A stretch of DNA of 64,000 nt from assembly GCA_902806595.1 (NCBI GenBank), contig CADCXC010000037.1, positions 3,286,001 to 3,350,000 on the forward strand. The letters run 5' to 3'. The notes under the pieces were generated by a model. The model was given only the letters and a program-made list of their open reading frames with translations, made no database searches and was not told the DNA's origin. Source of the DNA: Pyrenopolyporus hunteri (Eukaryota > Ascomycota > Sordariomycetes > Xylariales > Hypoxylaceae). Positions 23,115 to 35,407 of the stretch are shown here, in pieces (position 1 is the first letter of the stretch; every line of letters starts with the position of its first letter). The position numbers and the translations under genes were made by a program.

Positions 23115-26100
23115 ATGTTGGAAGGCTTGGTTGCGGGGTTGCTCAACCGTTTCCTGGGCATGTACGTTAAAAATTTCGACCCTACCCAGTTGAAAGTCGG
23201 TATATGGTCTGGCGATGTGAAGCTGAGCAACCTCGAACTTCGCAAGGAGGCGCTCGACCAGTTGAAGCTCCCCATCAACGTCATGGAGGGCCATCTGGGA
23301 GAGCTAACTCTCGTTATACCTTGGTCTAACTTACGGGGAGCACCAGTTAAAGTCTTCATCGAGGATGTTTTCTTGCTTGCGTCGCCCAAGGAAGAAGCGG
23401 CCTATGATGAAGATGAGGAGGAACGCAGGCGCCAGCGCTTGAAAATGGAAAAATTAGATTCCGCCGAGCTCTTGAAAGAACGGTCACAGGAGGGTCTCAG
23501 CCAGGAAGAGCAGAAGAAGAGCCAGAGTTTTACAGAGAGCTTGGTCACTAAGATTGTCGACAATCTGCAGGTCACCGTTAAAAATATTCATGTGAGATAT
23601 GAGGATTCAATATCTGCGCCCGGCCATCCTTTTGCCCTCGGCGTCACGCTCGCCGAGTTTAGCGCGGTTAGTACGGACGGTGAATGGAAGCCCACCTTCA
23701 TCCAGAATTCAACCGAAACTACACACAAGCTAGCTACGCTCGGTGCATTGGCCGTGTACTGGAACACAGACACGACGTTGCTCGGCCCGGGCCGCGAAGT
23801 AGGGGATGTGGACGGGTCAATGCCCCACGACGATATGATCAAGAACTTCAAATGCATGATTGGGAAGAACGACGATGATATCTCCTCGGCGGACCACCAA
23901 TTCATCCTGAAGCCAGTGAGCGGCCAAGCCAAGATTGAACTGGATAAGACGGGAGACGTGCACGTGCCCAAGTTCAAAGCAAGCTTACTATTTGATGAAA
24001 TTGGCGTAGTCCTCGACGATGACCAATATCGAGATGCTTTGATGATGGTTGATCTCTTCCATTATTTTATACGCCATCAAGAGTATAAGAAGCTCCAACC
24101 CAAGGGGGTGACGCCTAAAGAGGACCCCCGTGCCTGGCTTAAGTTTGCCGGTAACGCGGTACTCACTAAAATCCACGAGAGGAATCGCCGGTGGACTTGG
24201 GACTACTTCCGCGAGCGCCGCGACGACCGTCGACGCTATATCGAGCTTTTCAAAAAGAAGAAAGCGAACCAGCAACTGTCACCACAGGAAACCGACGATC
24301 TCGCCAAGCTTGAATGGAAGCTTGGGTACGAGGACCTGCGTTTCTGGCGATCCTTGGCACGGAACCAATTAAGAAAGGAGAACGCAGAGGCTCTCAAGAA
24401 AACGTCACCGAAAACTGACCAGCAACAGCAGGGCTGGTTAGCTTGGGTTTGGGGTTCAAAGCCGGCCGAGACGACAGACTCTATAGAGGAAAACACCCAA
24501 ATGACCGAGGAACAACGCAAAGAGCTCTACGAGGCTATTGATTGGGACGAGAAAACAGCTCTGGCTGAAGCCGTGGATACGCCTCGTGATACCATCAAAA
24601 TGCAAATTGATGCATCGTTAAGCACCGGAAGCTTTACTCTAAGGCAAGGTCCTCACGGATGTACGACCGACTTACTAAGCTTGCATTTTGATGTCTTCAA
24701 GGCGAAAGCATTCAAAAGACCCGACTCCGTCCTTGCTAATATCAGTCTTGGTGGCTTCCGAGTCAACGATGGCACTACTCCGGATAGTTTATTCAAGGAG
24801 ATTGTCCGTGTAAAGGATGCTCCAGACACCAACAGCAAGAGGAGGCTTTCTATCGCTGAGCTTGAGCGATCTGACCAAGAAACATTTTTCGACCTGCAGG
24901 TCGAACAGAATCCCCTCGACGGCCAGAGCGACTTTGCGGTCACAGCGAAGCTCAAACCATTGGAGATTGTGTGGAATCCCAATTTCATTGTCGGTGTCGT
25001 TGACTTCTTTAAACCACCGGAGAGACACATGGAATCCATAACCGCGCTCATGGAGACTGCTGGAGCTACCGTCGAGGGGCTCAGACAACAGACGCGCGCT
25101 GGTCTCGAGTTCGCCCTCGAAGAACATAAGACCATCAACGCCAAGCTAGACCTTCAAGCACCCCTTATCATAATCCCTCAGTCTATCAAGACTACACGGT
25201 CTACGTGTCTCATTTTAGATGCTGGTCATATTAGCGTCAATAGTGAGTTGGTTGACAAAGGCACTTTGAAACAGATCCAAGACAAGCACAACCAGCAATT
25301 TTCCGAGGAAGACTTTAAACAGCTTGAATCTCTCATGTACGACCGCTTCCTTGTTAAATTGACGTCGACACAGGTTCTAATCGGCCCTTCGATCGAAGAG
25401 ACAAAGTCCCAGTTGGTCGAGAAAGACGATGCCCGGATGTTTCACATCGTGGACAAGATCAACGTTGACTTTGTAGTAGCTCTATCGATCCTACCAAAGG
25501 CGCCCAACCTGACCAAAGTAAAAGTATCAGGGCACATGCCGGTACTACAGGCTACAGCATCCGACACTAAATATAAGAGCCTTATGAAGTTGATTGACGT
25601 CGCGATACCAAAGTTTTATGAGCAGCAGGAACAAGCCCGAACCGAAGGCCAGCTCAGGAGGCCGCGATTGCTTAGTTCTGCGTCGAATCGTTCGCCAAAA
25701 TCGCACGGCCGCAAAAGTTCATCCAATCTATTCCTTACTCAACAGACTGCCGTCATCCTGGAGGACGAGTCGGACGACGATTCGGATGAGTTTGAGGATG
25801 CTGCAGATGGAAGCTTAACCCAACAACTTAAGACACAACAACGAAACTTCGAATTCAAATTCGCCGTTGATAGGTTGCAAGGCTCTCTATATCATAGCGA
25901 CCCCGACGGAGTGCGGCCTGAGTCCCTACTCGTGGAACTTATCGCGGAGAACTTCGACCTCAATTTCTATATCAGGCCTTTCGATATGGCCGCCGAAGTA
26001 TCACTAGGCTCCGTGACAATGGACGATTTCGTGGACAACCCTCCAGCTGAATTCAAATCCATCGTGTCATCGGGAGACGTTGAAGATCGCCAGCAACAGA

Positions 26101-29100
26101 GGGCTCTTGTCCATGTTAAGTTTGTTAAAGTCAAGAAGGAATCGCCTGAGTTTATGCCAGTATACGAGGGCATAGAAACGAATGTCAATGTCGCCGTCTC
26201 CACGATCAACCTAGTCGTAACAAGGAAGACTTTACTTACCCTATTGGACTTTGTGCTTACCACCTTTACTAATAATAACTCTACTTCCCAACCGTCGAGG
26301 GAACTTGGAGACATCGACAGGGACGAGGAAATGGTCGAGATCGTTGAGCCAACGACTGATTCTCAGCAAAATGAGGGCGGTTCGATCCGCGTCAAGGTTG
26401 ACCTTAAAAGTATTCGGATGATACTAAACAACGATGGTATTCGATTGGCGACTCTCTCATTCAACCATGCTGATATCAGGGTTTTCTTGCTCGGCAGGAC
26501 AATGAGAATAGCAGCTAAACTGGGTGATCTAACCTTGGTTGACGACGTGAATATTGGTGCATCGGAAGACTCGAGTTTCCGTCAGCTTGTGACAATTCAA
26601 GGAGACGAACTCGCAGATTTTCGCTACGAGACGTATGACGCAAGCAACAGGAATGCCTATCCCGGGTACGACTCCTCGGTGTATCTACGTGCTGGATCCA
26701 TCAAAGTGAACTTCCTCGAGGAGCCGTTTAGGAAGATTATCGAGTTCCTGGTCAAGTTCGGCAAAATGCAAGCTATCTACAACGCAGCTCGTCAAGCAGC
26801 CGCCAACCAGGCCCAACAATTGCAACAGAGCACCAGCAGATTCAAATTTGACGTTATTGTGAACACTCCTATTATTGTGTTCCCTCGTGCTCTCTCCCCG
26901 GATCGGCCGAAGCGAGACCTGATCACAGCTTACCTGGGAGAGATATACGTCCAGAATAAGTTCGCGCCTTTAGACGACTCGAAAGACTCTGAAATAGCCA
27001 TGAAACTCTCTGCGGGTATCAGGAACATTAGATTGACATCTCTGTTCCATTATCCCAATGAAATCCTCGAGGAACTCGAAATGATTGACCACGTAGATCT
27101 CGGTTTCAATATTACCTACGCTGAACATAAAGAAGGCTGGAAGAGGCCAGATATGGAGATTGAAGGTAGCATGACCGACGTCAATTTGAGAATTACCCAA
27201 TATCAACTCAATTTCCTGTTGGCAATTTCGAGATCTGTGCCGGCTGCGTTCGCGACCGACGCCAACGCTAGGGGAGAAGAAGCCGAACGCGATGTTGACG
27301 AGGGTACACTACGGCGTGCCAAAACGATGTCTTCTACTACCAGTGGGTCCGAGAGTCAGTTAATCGACCTCTCCCCCGAATTGGGCCCGAGAGAAAATGC
27401 CTGGACGAAACTTGATCTCGTATTTAACATACACAAAATCGGCCTCGAACTAATCAATGCTCACGAGAACACACCCGTCGGAAATCTTGATAACGCTAGC
27501 CTATCGCGATTTTCGCTAGACGACAGCAAGCTCAAGACCCGGATGTTGTCAGACGGCTCGCTCGAGGCGGAATTCGTCATCCAATCATTTACTATACACG
27601 ACAGCCGTGCTCGCGAGGGCAGCAAATATAGGAGGATCATGACCTCATCCAACAAGAAAGTCCAGCAATTCATGGCCAGCGTGTCTATGACCGGAGGCAA
27701 GGAGCGAAATTTAATTGCCGTAATCGCTATTGATAGCCCCAGAATCATATTCGCTTTGGATTACCTTTTTGCAATTCACAAGTTCGTCATGATTGGCTTG
27801 CAAGCTGATGAACCTTCACCTGCCACTTTAGAAAGTCCGGTAGAGACTCCTGATATGTCTGATGCTGAGTCGACGCAGGTTCAATGGACGGGAAGGTCCT
27901 CTCAAAAGAGTTCGCAAGGGGAACAGAAAGTTACCAAGAGCGAAAACTCCAAGCTGAACCTTGCCTTCCGCGTTAATATCGTCGATTCACAGGTCATATT
28001 GATAGCCAACCCTCTCAGTTCTAGCTCGGAGGCAATCGTATTAGGGACAAAACAGGTGTTGCTCTCACAGCAACACTCACTGACTTTCCAAGTTGCGCAA
28101 GTCGGGATGTTTCTCTGTCGCATGGACAAATTCGATGAAACTCGACTTCGTATCCTCGATGACTTCTCAATTCAGATATCGATGGACAGCTCGCGAGTGG
28201 ACTTTACAAATATCCACGTTGACGTTGATCCGTTGATTCTTCGCCTTTCCCTTCGAGATATTCTGCTCGTCCTCCAGATTATTAGCAAGGCATCCGAACT
28301 TTCTGAGAAAGACGGCGGTGAGCCTAAGGCTAGCGCTTCCGACAAGAAGGCTAGGCAAATTAGACAAGCCGGACTTAAGGAACGTACGGCGAGCGGCCAT
28401 GGGCGCTCTACTATTGCCGCCAGCAAGAATAAAACAGTCAAAGCTCCTGGTACAGTAGTTAGTCGAAGGTCTGGGAAAGATCAGTATCACCAACCTCACG
28501 ACATTAGCGCAAGTCCTAAGCGTCATGAGGAACTCACTGCTGCGATTGAGGGAATTCGCGTTGTGTTGATCGGAGATGTCCACGAGCTACCAATCCTAGA
28601 TCTGAGCGTTAAGAAATTTACAGCATCGGCAGCGAATTGGTCTAGTACTTTGAAAGCTGAGGCTGCGATCGATACGTATATCAACGTCTACAATTTCGCT
28701 AAATCTGCTTGGGAGCCGCTTCTAGAACCTTGGCAGGTCGGACTTGGTGTCGCGAGGGAGCAGGAGAGTGGACTCTTCTCAGTTGACGTCTCGTCCAAAC
28801 GAACATTCGATGTTACGATCACAACAGCAACAATCGCCTTGGCATCTAAATCATTTGACTTTCTAACCAAGGACGAAGACGTTCTAGGTAAGCCTCGCGG
28901 AGTAGAAGCTCCGTACAAGATTCGAAACTATACGGGCTTCGATGTTTTACTTGAGGCTAGAAGCCAAAGTAACGACGAGAACATCTCCCTCAAGCTGGAG
29001 GATGGCGATGAAGGCCCATGGAGCTTTGAACACTGGGAAAAGATTCGAGAAAATATCATGTCAGAGAGTAATGCGGCCAGTAGCGTCACTATCCAAATCG

Positions 29101-32100
29101 AAGGCAGTGGTTTCGACCAAGTTAATAATGTTCGTCTCAATCGCGAAGGCGAGTTCTTATATAGCCTACGACCAAAGACGGATAACACCCTTCATCGATT
29201 ACTCGTCGAAGTAAAGCTGGGTTCAGATAACATCAAATACGTCACTCTTCGATCTCCTCTCGTAGTCGAAAACGAGACGCAGATACCAGTCGAACTTGGA
29301 GTATACGATGTCCAAGAAGGCAATCTCCTCAAAATAGAAAAGATTGCTCCAGGAGAGAGCCGGCCGGCCCCGGTGGCCGCAGCCTACATCAAGTCCCTAC
29401 TTGTACGACCGGATTCCGGGTTTGGTTACGCGTGGTCGTCTGAACATCTATGGTGGAGAGATCTGCTCAAGCGGCCTACGCGCACACTCGTCTGCAAAGG
29501 CGAGAACAACGATTTGTTTTACTTCCAACTAAATACAAGTTTCGATAGAGGTCATTTCCTCACTGGGTAAGTCCTCCCAGATGTAATCTGTTTTAGATCC
29601 TTCATATTAAACATTAACAGGAAGTACCCGTATATGAGATTGAAACTCTCCCCCCCGATAATTCTAGAAAACCTTCTACCTTACGACTTCAAATACCGCA
29701 TCTACGACAAAAACACCAAACGAGACTGGACAAACTTCCTACGAAAGGGCGGTGTTAGCCCAGTCCACGTGGTAGAGCTGTCGCATCTCCTTTTGCTGAG
29801 TATCAATATGCAAGATACCATATTCAAACCCAGCGAGTTTGCTATCATCAACCCTGGCGCGCAAGAAGACTTCCGGAAGGAATATAAGCTCATATGCAAA
29901 GATAATGAAGATCTCTCGCTTCATCTCAGGCTCCACTACTTCAGGATCCCAGATGGTGGCGGTGCTTTCAAAGTTACCGTCTATAGCCCTTATGTTGTGC
30001 TCAACAAGACCGGCTTGGAGGTTGACATTCGTGGAAAACAATTCCTACAACAGCCGAGGAGGGCCGCCGGCCAGTCAGCCATAGCCGATACCTCTGATCA
30101 AGAGCGGCCGAAAGCCTTGCCTTTCATGTTCTCGTATACCAACGACGACCAGCGCAACCGAGCTCTATTGAGAATAGGGGACTCTGAGTGGAGTAAACCT
30201 CAGAGTTTCGACGCTATCGGAAGCACGACCGAGGTCGTGTTACCTTCGTCTAGAAAAGATTCGGAGATACACATCGGCATAACCGTCGAGCCTGGCGAAG
30301 GCAAGTACAAGTTGACCAAGGTCGTTACCTTAGCGCCACGATTCGTAGTAAAAAATAAGATCGGCGAAGAGCTTGTCATTAGAGAGCCAACTTCGTCTAA
30401 GACTATGACCCTGAAACCCGGCGGGTTACAGCCTCTCCACTGGCTCCAAAGGTCGGCTACGAAGCAAATAGCCTTGAGGTTTCCAGGGATCGACGATCAG
30501 TGGACATCACCAATCAATATCTCGGATCTGGGCACCATACATATCAAGATTGCAAAAGCTGGGCAACGACAACGACTTATTCGAGTCGAGATTTTAATGG
30601 AGGACGCGACAATCTTCCTCCACCTCAGTATGGAAACAAAGAATTGGCCATTCTCCATGCGGAATGAGAGCGATGTCGAATTCACATTTTATCAAGCCAA
30701 TCCCAACGTAGATGAAGACGGAATTGAAGATCGTTCTGGGTGGAGGCCCATAAGATACCGCTTGCCACCGCGCAGCATCATGCCTTATGCTTGGGACTTT
30801 CCGGCGGCTAAGTTTAAGGAAGTAGTCATCAACGCCTTCGGCAGAGAGCGTCACGTAAAACTCGCGGAGATTGGTAATCAAGTCCCAATGAAGTGTGTCA
30901 CTAATTCTGGTACCCAAAAGATCATCGATATCAACGTCGCTGCCGACGGGCCGACTCAGACCCTTATACTGTCCAACTTTAAGCCAAGCAAAAGCCTGTA
31001 CCGCCAGAAGACACAGTCGGGTTCGAGTACCAACGCAGGAGGCTTTGAAGTCAAGAGCCAGGATACCGATACGACATTCCAGGCACAACTGAGACTCTCT
31101 GGAGTCGGCATCTCGCTCATCAACCAACAGCTCAAGGAATTGGCGTACATAACATTCAGAGACATCAACCTTCGCTATAATGAATCTGCTCTCTACCAGA
31201 CCATCAGCACCTCCATCAAATGGATCCAGGTCGATAACCAACTATACGGTGGTCTCTTCCCGATGATACTCTATCCCAGTGTAGTCCCAAAGCAAGCACA
31301 AGAGACTGAGCTGCACCCTTCATTACATGCCATGGTTACTAGAGTCAAAGACGACTCGTACGGCGTTCTGTACGTCAAATACGCTACGCTTCTCCTCCAA
31401 CAAATGACTATCGATCTTGACGAGGACTTCATCTACGCCGTCCTAGATTTTTCCAAAATTCCTGGGGCTTCGTGGTCCGAAACCAATGAGGGTAAACTCT
31501 GCGATGAGGGACTAGATATCCCTGAGCCGAAGCAAGAACAATCAGGCCAAGATATTTATTTTGAAGTCTTGAACATACAGCCGATGCAATTGGACCTGTC
31601 CTTCATGCGTACCGAACGCGTCAACGTGGAGGATAAAACTTCATCCCGCAATCCTATCATGTTCTTCGTCAACGTGATGACCATGGCCATCGGAAACGTC
31701 AACGACGCCCCCATCCGACTGAATGCCCTACTGCTAGAGAATGCCCGAGTTTCCATTCCGGTGTTAACGCAGAATATCTCGAATCATTATAGTCAAGAGG
31801 TTCTATACCAGGTTCATAAAATCATTGGCAGTGCCGACTTCCTCGGCAATCCCGTCGGTTTATTTAACAGTATAAGTAGCGGCATAACCGATGTCTTCTA
31901 CGAGCCGTACCAAGGCCTCATCATGTCGGACAAACCAGAAGATCTCGGGCTAGGTATCGCAAAGGGGGCCGCCAGCTTCGTCAAGAAGTCCGTCTATGGG
32001 TTTTCCGACTCTTTTTCCAAAGTTACGGGCAGCTTTGGCAAGGGCTTAGCGGCCGCGACTCTCGACAAGCAGTTCCAGGATCGCCGTCGCATAACGCGAG

Positions 32101-32768
32101 CTCGCAACCGGCCGAAGCACGCCTTATTTGGTGTTACCGCGGGCGCAAATTCTTTTTTCACCTCAGTTGCATCCGGCCTTGGTGGTGTCGCCCGGAAGCC
32201 CCTTGAGGGTGCGGAGCAGGAGGGTGCCGTCGGGTTCTTGAAAGGCGTCGGGAAAGGTTTTATCGGCCTCGCAACTAAACCCGCCGTCGGCGTGTTTGAC
32301 CTCGCATCCAACGTCTCTGAGGGCATTCGCAACACCACAACCGTCTTCGACGGATCTGAGCTTGACCGCGTCCGCTTAACGCGGTTCATACCCGCAGACG
32401 GGATCGTCCGTCCTTACAACCAGCGCGAGGCTCTGGGACAATCATGGCTCAAACAAGTAGACAACGGGAAATACTTCAATGAGGACTACATTGCGCACCT
32501 GGAGCTGCCTAGAGAAGATATGGTGGTCATGGTCACGTTCAGCCGGATCCTCCTCATAAGGAGCCGAAAGCTCACCACCGAATGGGATATCCCTCTCAAA
32601 GACGTGCAGACGATCGCGAAGGAACGCACAGGCCTCAGCATCGTCCTGCGCGGTGGCACCAATGGGCCGTTCATCCCTGTGGGGGAAGAGAGTGGGCGGG
32701 CTTTTCTGTACCGTATGGTGGCTATCGCTGTGGAAGAGTTTAATCGTAGGTTCAGAGGGTTAGAATGA
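23115..32768 (+). CDS. vps13: VPS13 bridge-like lipid transfer protein (two exons)
   Basis: Rod-like protein that moves lipids between membranes at contact sites (ER, mitochondria, endosome/vacuole, prospore membrane in yeast). Exon 1 23115-29566, intron 29567-29620 (54 nt, GTAAGT...ACAG), exon 2 29621-32768; 9,600 nt, 3,199 aa, close to yeast Vps13 (3,144). The N-terminal chorein domain is unmistakable: MLEGLVAGLLNRFLGMYVKN, then GIWSGDVKLSNLELRKEALD. A low-complexity acidic stretch (DESDDDSDEFEDAADG) lies near residue 885. The VPS13 adaptor-binding (SHR-BD) region begins about residue 1930 (YKIRNYTGFDVLLEARS). The conserved C-terminal region (about 2790-3030) includes DVFYEPYQGLI and NTTTVFDGSELDRVRLTRF. 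A PH-like domain closes the protein (about 3106-3195). The intron splits a Gly codon (residue 2151) in FLTG|KYPYMRLKLSPP. Confidence 0.97.
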
Positions 32769-33556
32769 GTGAAAGTCTCGAGACGAATGAGGAAAATAGC
32801 AAGCAAGGCGCACCATTAGGGGGGGTTATTTTAAAAGGGACGAGCGGGACGAGGCGCTCCATAGGCTTCGAAAGCCGAGCGCGGGGTTCCAGCTAGAAGC
32901 CTTTCCTTTCTTCGTGTACTTATTTTCTTAAATACGACGTGTTACGAAGTAAACGGGCGCCTATTGATCTTAGCTTTTGAGAGCCGGACCGAGGCGAACG
33001 CGGTGGCGTATCCTTACGGGGGAGACCTCCGAGGGTAGGCGGAATGGCCGAATTCCGACTGGTTAGATTTCTACAGCATCCAGGGCATATCCGTAGGCTC
33101 AGCGCCACCGGTCTCGACCTATCAAGAACCTATCAAAGTTGGGATTATCTAGAGCAACTTATTCCGCAATCCAAGCCATCCATTCATCTCGGCCCAGGGA
33201 CGGAGATCTACCTACATACAATACGTAGCCCCATTTACGCTTAGGTACCTATCTTGGTAGGTGATATATATGGTATTTTACCCTTCACGTGGGTACTCCC
33301 CCGGCCGTCTCGCTTTACATAACTCCCTATCCCTCAATTCCAGGGCGGGTCGTAGCGTACCAGCCCGATGGAGCGATTACCATGAAAATAGAAAGACAGC
33401 ACGATACAGGCGCACCCGGAAGTTGACTTCTCCGGGGCCAACGGTAGAATACGTGTTCGGATATAGAACGATGCGGCTATCGTAGAGTTTCTCATAACGT
33501 CCATACGTTCACGATAACGACGTCTCCAATAGACGTCGCGAACATCCTAGATAATC
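32769..33556. other. Convergent intergenic region, VPS13/P450
   Basis: About 790 bases between convergent 3' ends. It holds one GGTA-type repeat (about 33242-33262) and a 67-codon ORF (33044-33244, +) with no recognisable similarity. No other feature seen. Confidence 0.6.
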
Positions 33557-35255
33557 TCATGCAGGGGTCATACTAACCCAACATCCGTACAGCATGGATG
33601 TATTGATACCAAACTTTTGAACAGGCGGCCTTTCGTCCTTCCGCTCGATTCCCTTAAAAGCCTGCAGCAGACGGAACGTAACAAACGCAATCTGTGTTAG
33701 CGCAAACTGTTGGCCAACGCAAATCCGCGGGCCAGCGTTAAACGGCACGTACTCGAACCTATAAAGACGTAAGAACCAACCCGTCGTATCTCGGTCAAGC
33801 TCAGGGGTCAAATAAACACGTGGGGAACACGTACGTAGGTCTCAGAGTCTCCCAGCGCTCCGGGCGGAATTCATCAGCGTCGCTGCCGTAGATATCCTGC
33901 CGCCTGTGCAGAGCCCAAGGCAAATAGCGAAGAATGGTGCCTCTCCTCACAAAAATAGGAGACTTGCCGTCGGGACCGCCACCGGTAGGTAGTATAGTGT
34001 CGCGCACAGCTTCGCGAGCGTTAGATGCCACCGGTGGACCGAGTCGCAGGGCCTCTTTTATGGCCCAGTTCAAGTATCGCATACCCCTCAGGCTCTCCCA
34101 CGACGGCAATTTGTTTGCGTCCCCCAGGTTTAGGTCATCTATCTCACGGCGGATGGCCGCGACCACATCCGGCCGCCGCGAGAGCTCGAAGAATAGGTAC
34201 GACAGCACACTCGTGGTTGTATCTCGGCCGGCGGTGAAGATGCTTATGAGGTGATTGCGGATAGCTTCGTCCGACTCGCCCGTTTGGAGCAGTTCGTTCA
34301 GGAACATGTACCTTTTGCCGCCCGGCCCCGCCTCGGTTTTCTCGCCCTGTTCACTCCTTACCTCTGCGACGTACTTGTCCACGTACGCGTTCATGAACCT
34401 CGTACACTCGTCCAGCTCGCGGTCGCCAAGGAGCATCGTAACCCAGCCCAGCCGAGCTCGATCGGCGATCTTCTGCATCGACACGTCGAAGCAGCGGCCG
34501 AATCGCAGGCCATCTTCGGGTGCGTTGCCGAGGATGTCGGTAGACCGGCCAAACATGAAATCCGAGATGGTGTCGGTGGTGAGCATGGAAAACATGGCCT
34601 GCAGATCGAAGGGGCGGCCGTCGCGCGGGAGGTGCGCGATCAGCCTGGCTACGTGGCGGTCGAGACATCGCAGATCGGCGACCTGATCGCGGACGAAGGC
34701 GGGCCGGAGCGTCGCTCTCGCGTGTCGCCAGGCGTCGCCATTCGTGGTGAAGATGGAGTAGCGGCCCAGGACGGGGAGAAAGGCGCGGATGCGCAATTGC
34801 GGGATGACCCAGTCGTCAAAGCGAACGCTAAGCACGGCACGGACGTTGTCGGGTTCGTCCGTTAGGATTACGTTCTCGGTGCTCGGAAACACGCGGTGCT
34901 GGAACGTGTGCCCCAGCGTGCCAAAGAGTTGGCCCCAGCCTGCGAGCAACGTGTTCGACTTGATACGCCGCGATGTTTCTAGCAGGAACCGCACCCCAAA
35001 GAAGTCGTTCGGGAAGGATGGGGGAGGCGCGCACCCGTTCCGTGCCATCTCCAAGTAATACCGATACGTCCCGCCCAGAGAGATCCTCGTATAAACACCG
35101 AGGAGTACCAGCAGGATGGCAAATGCCTTTTTCCCCTGCGACAAATCCCCGGGTCGCAGGTAGAAGACATCGGCAGCCAGAGCCGCGAACGAAATAGATA
35201 TAGCAGCCGTCGCGAGGACGTAACGCCGCTTGGCGTTCTTCAGAAGCGATTCCAT
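33557..35255 (-). CDS. Cytochrome P450, CYP52-like (alkane/fatty-acid hydroxylase type), two exons
   Basis: Membrane-bound monooxygenase. Exon 1 35255-33835, intron 33834-33759 (76 nt, GTACGT...TATAG), exon 2 33758-33557; 540 aa. The true start is ATG 35255 (MESLLKNAKRRYVLATA); a GTG four codons earlier is not used. There are N-terminal hydrophobic segments at about 12-32 and 44-60. I-helix: AGRDTT (342-347). ExxR: EALR (401-404). FRPERWE (463-469). Heme signature: FNAGPRICVG, with Cys487 as heme ligand. The spliced junction gives LRPT|FEYVPFNAGPR; CYP52-like proteins usually have WEYLPFNAGPR, so the intron placement is well supported. Overall wording fits the CYP52/CYP539-like clan of n-alkane and fatty-acid omega-hydroxylases; the exact substrate is unknown. 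It lies 24 kb from the PKS with housekeeping genes between, so I do not link them. A 13-bp tandem repeat sits about 100-150 bp upstream of the start. Confidence 0.94.
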
Positions 35256-35355
35256 TTTTTTTTTCACGACGTTCGCTCACAGAACTTGCACCAAGCACAG
35301 ATCCCTTAAATCCGTGGACAGTATAATAAAGTATAGGATAGGATAGGTTTAGATT

Positions 35356-35407
35356 AGACTTGGTAGGAAGACTTGGTAGGTAGACTTGGTAGGTAGACTT
35401 GGTAGGT
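35356..35407. repeat. 13-bp tandem repeat, four copies, in the P450 promoter
   Basis: Four head-to-tail units of AGACTTGGTAGGT (the first differs at its last base) lie 100-150 bases upstream of the P450 start. On the transcribed strand the unit reads ACCTACCAAGTCT. It incorporates the GGTA motif seen across the window. A regulatory role is possible but unproven. Confidence 0.9.

Noticed and set aside
33557..35255. P450 as a tailoring enzyme of the PKS
   Set aside because: It lies 24 kb away with flavohemoglobin, trehalose phosphorylase, DUF3429 and VPS13 genes between, and looks like a fatty-acid/alkane hydroxylase.
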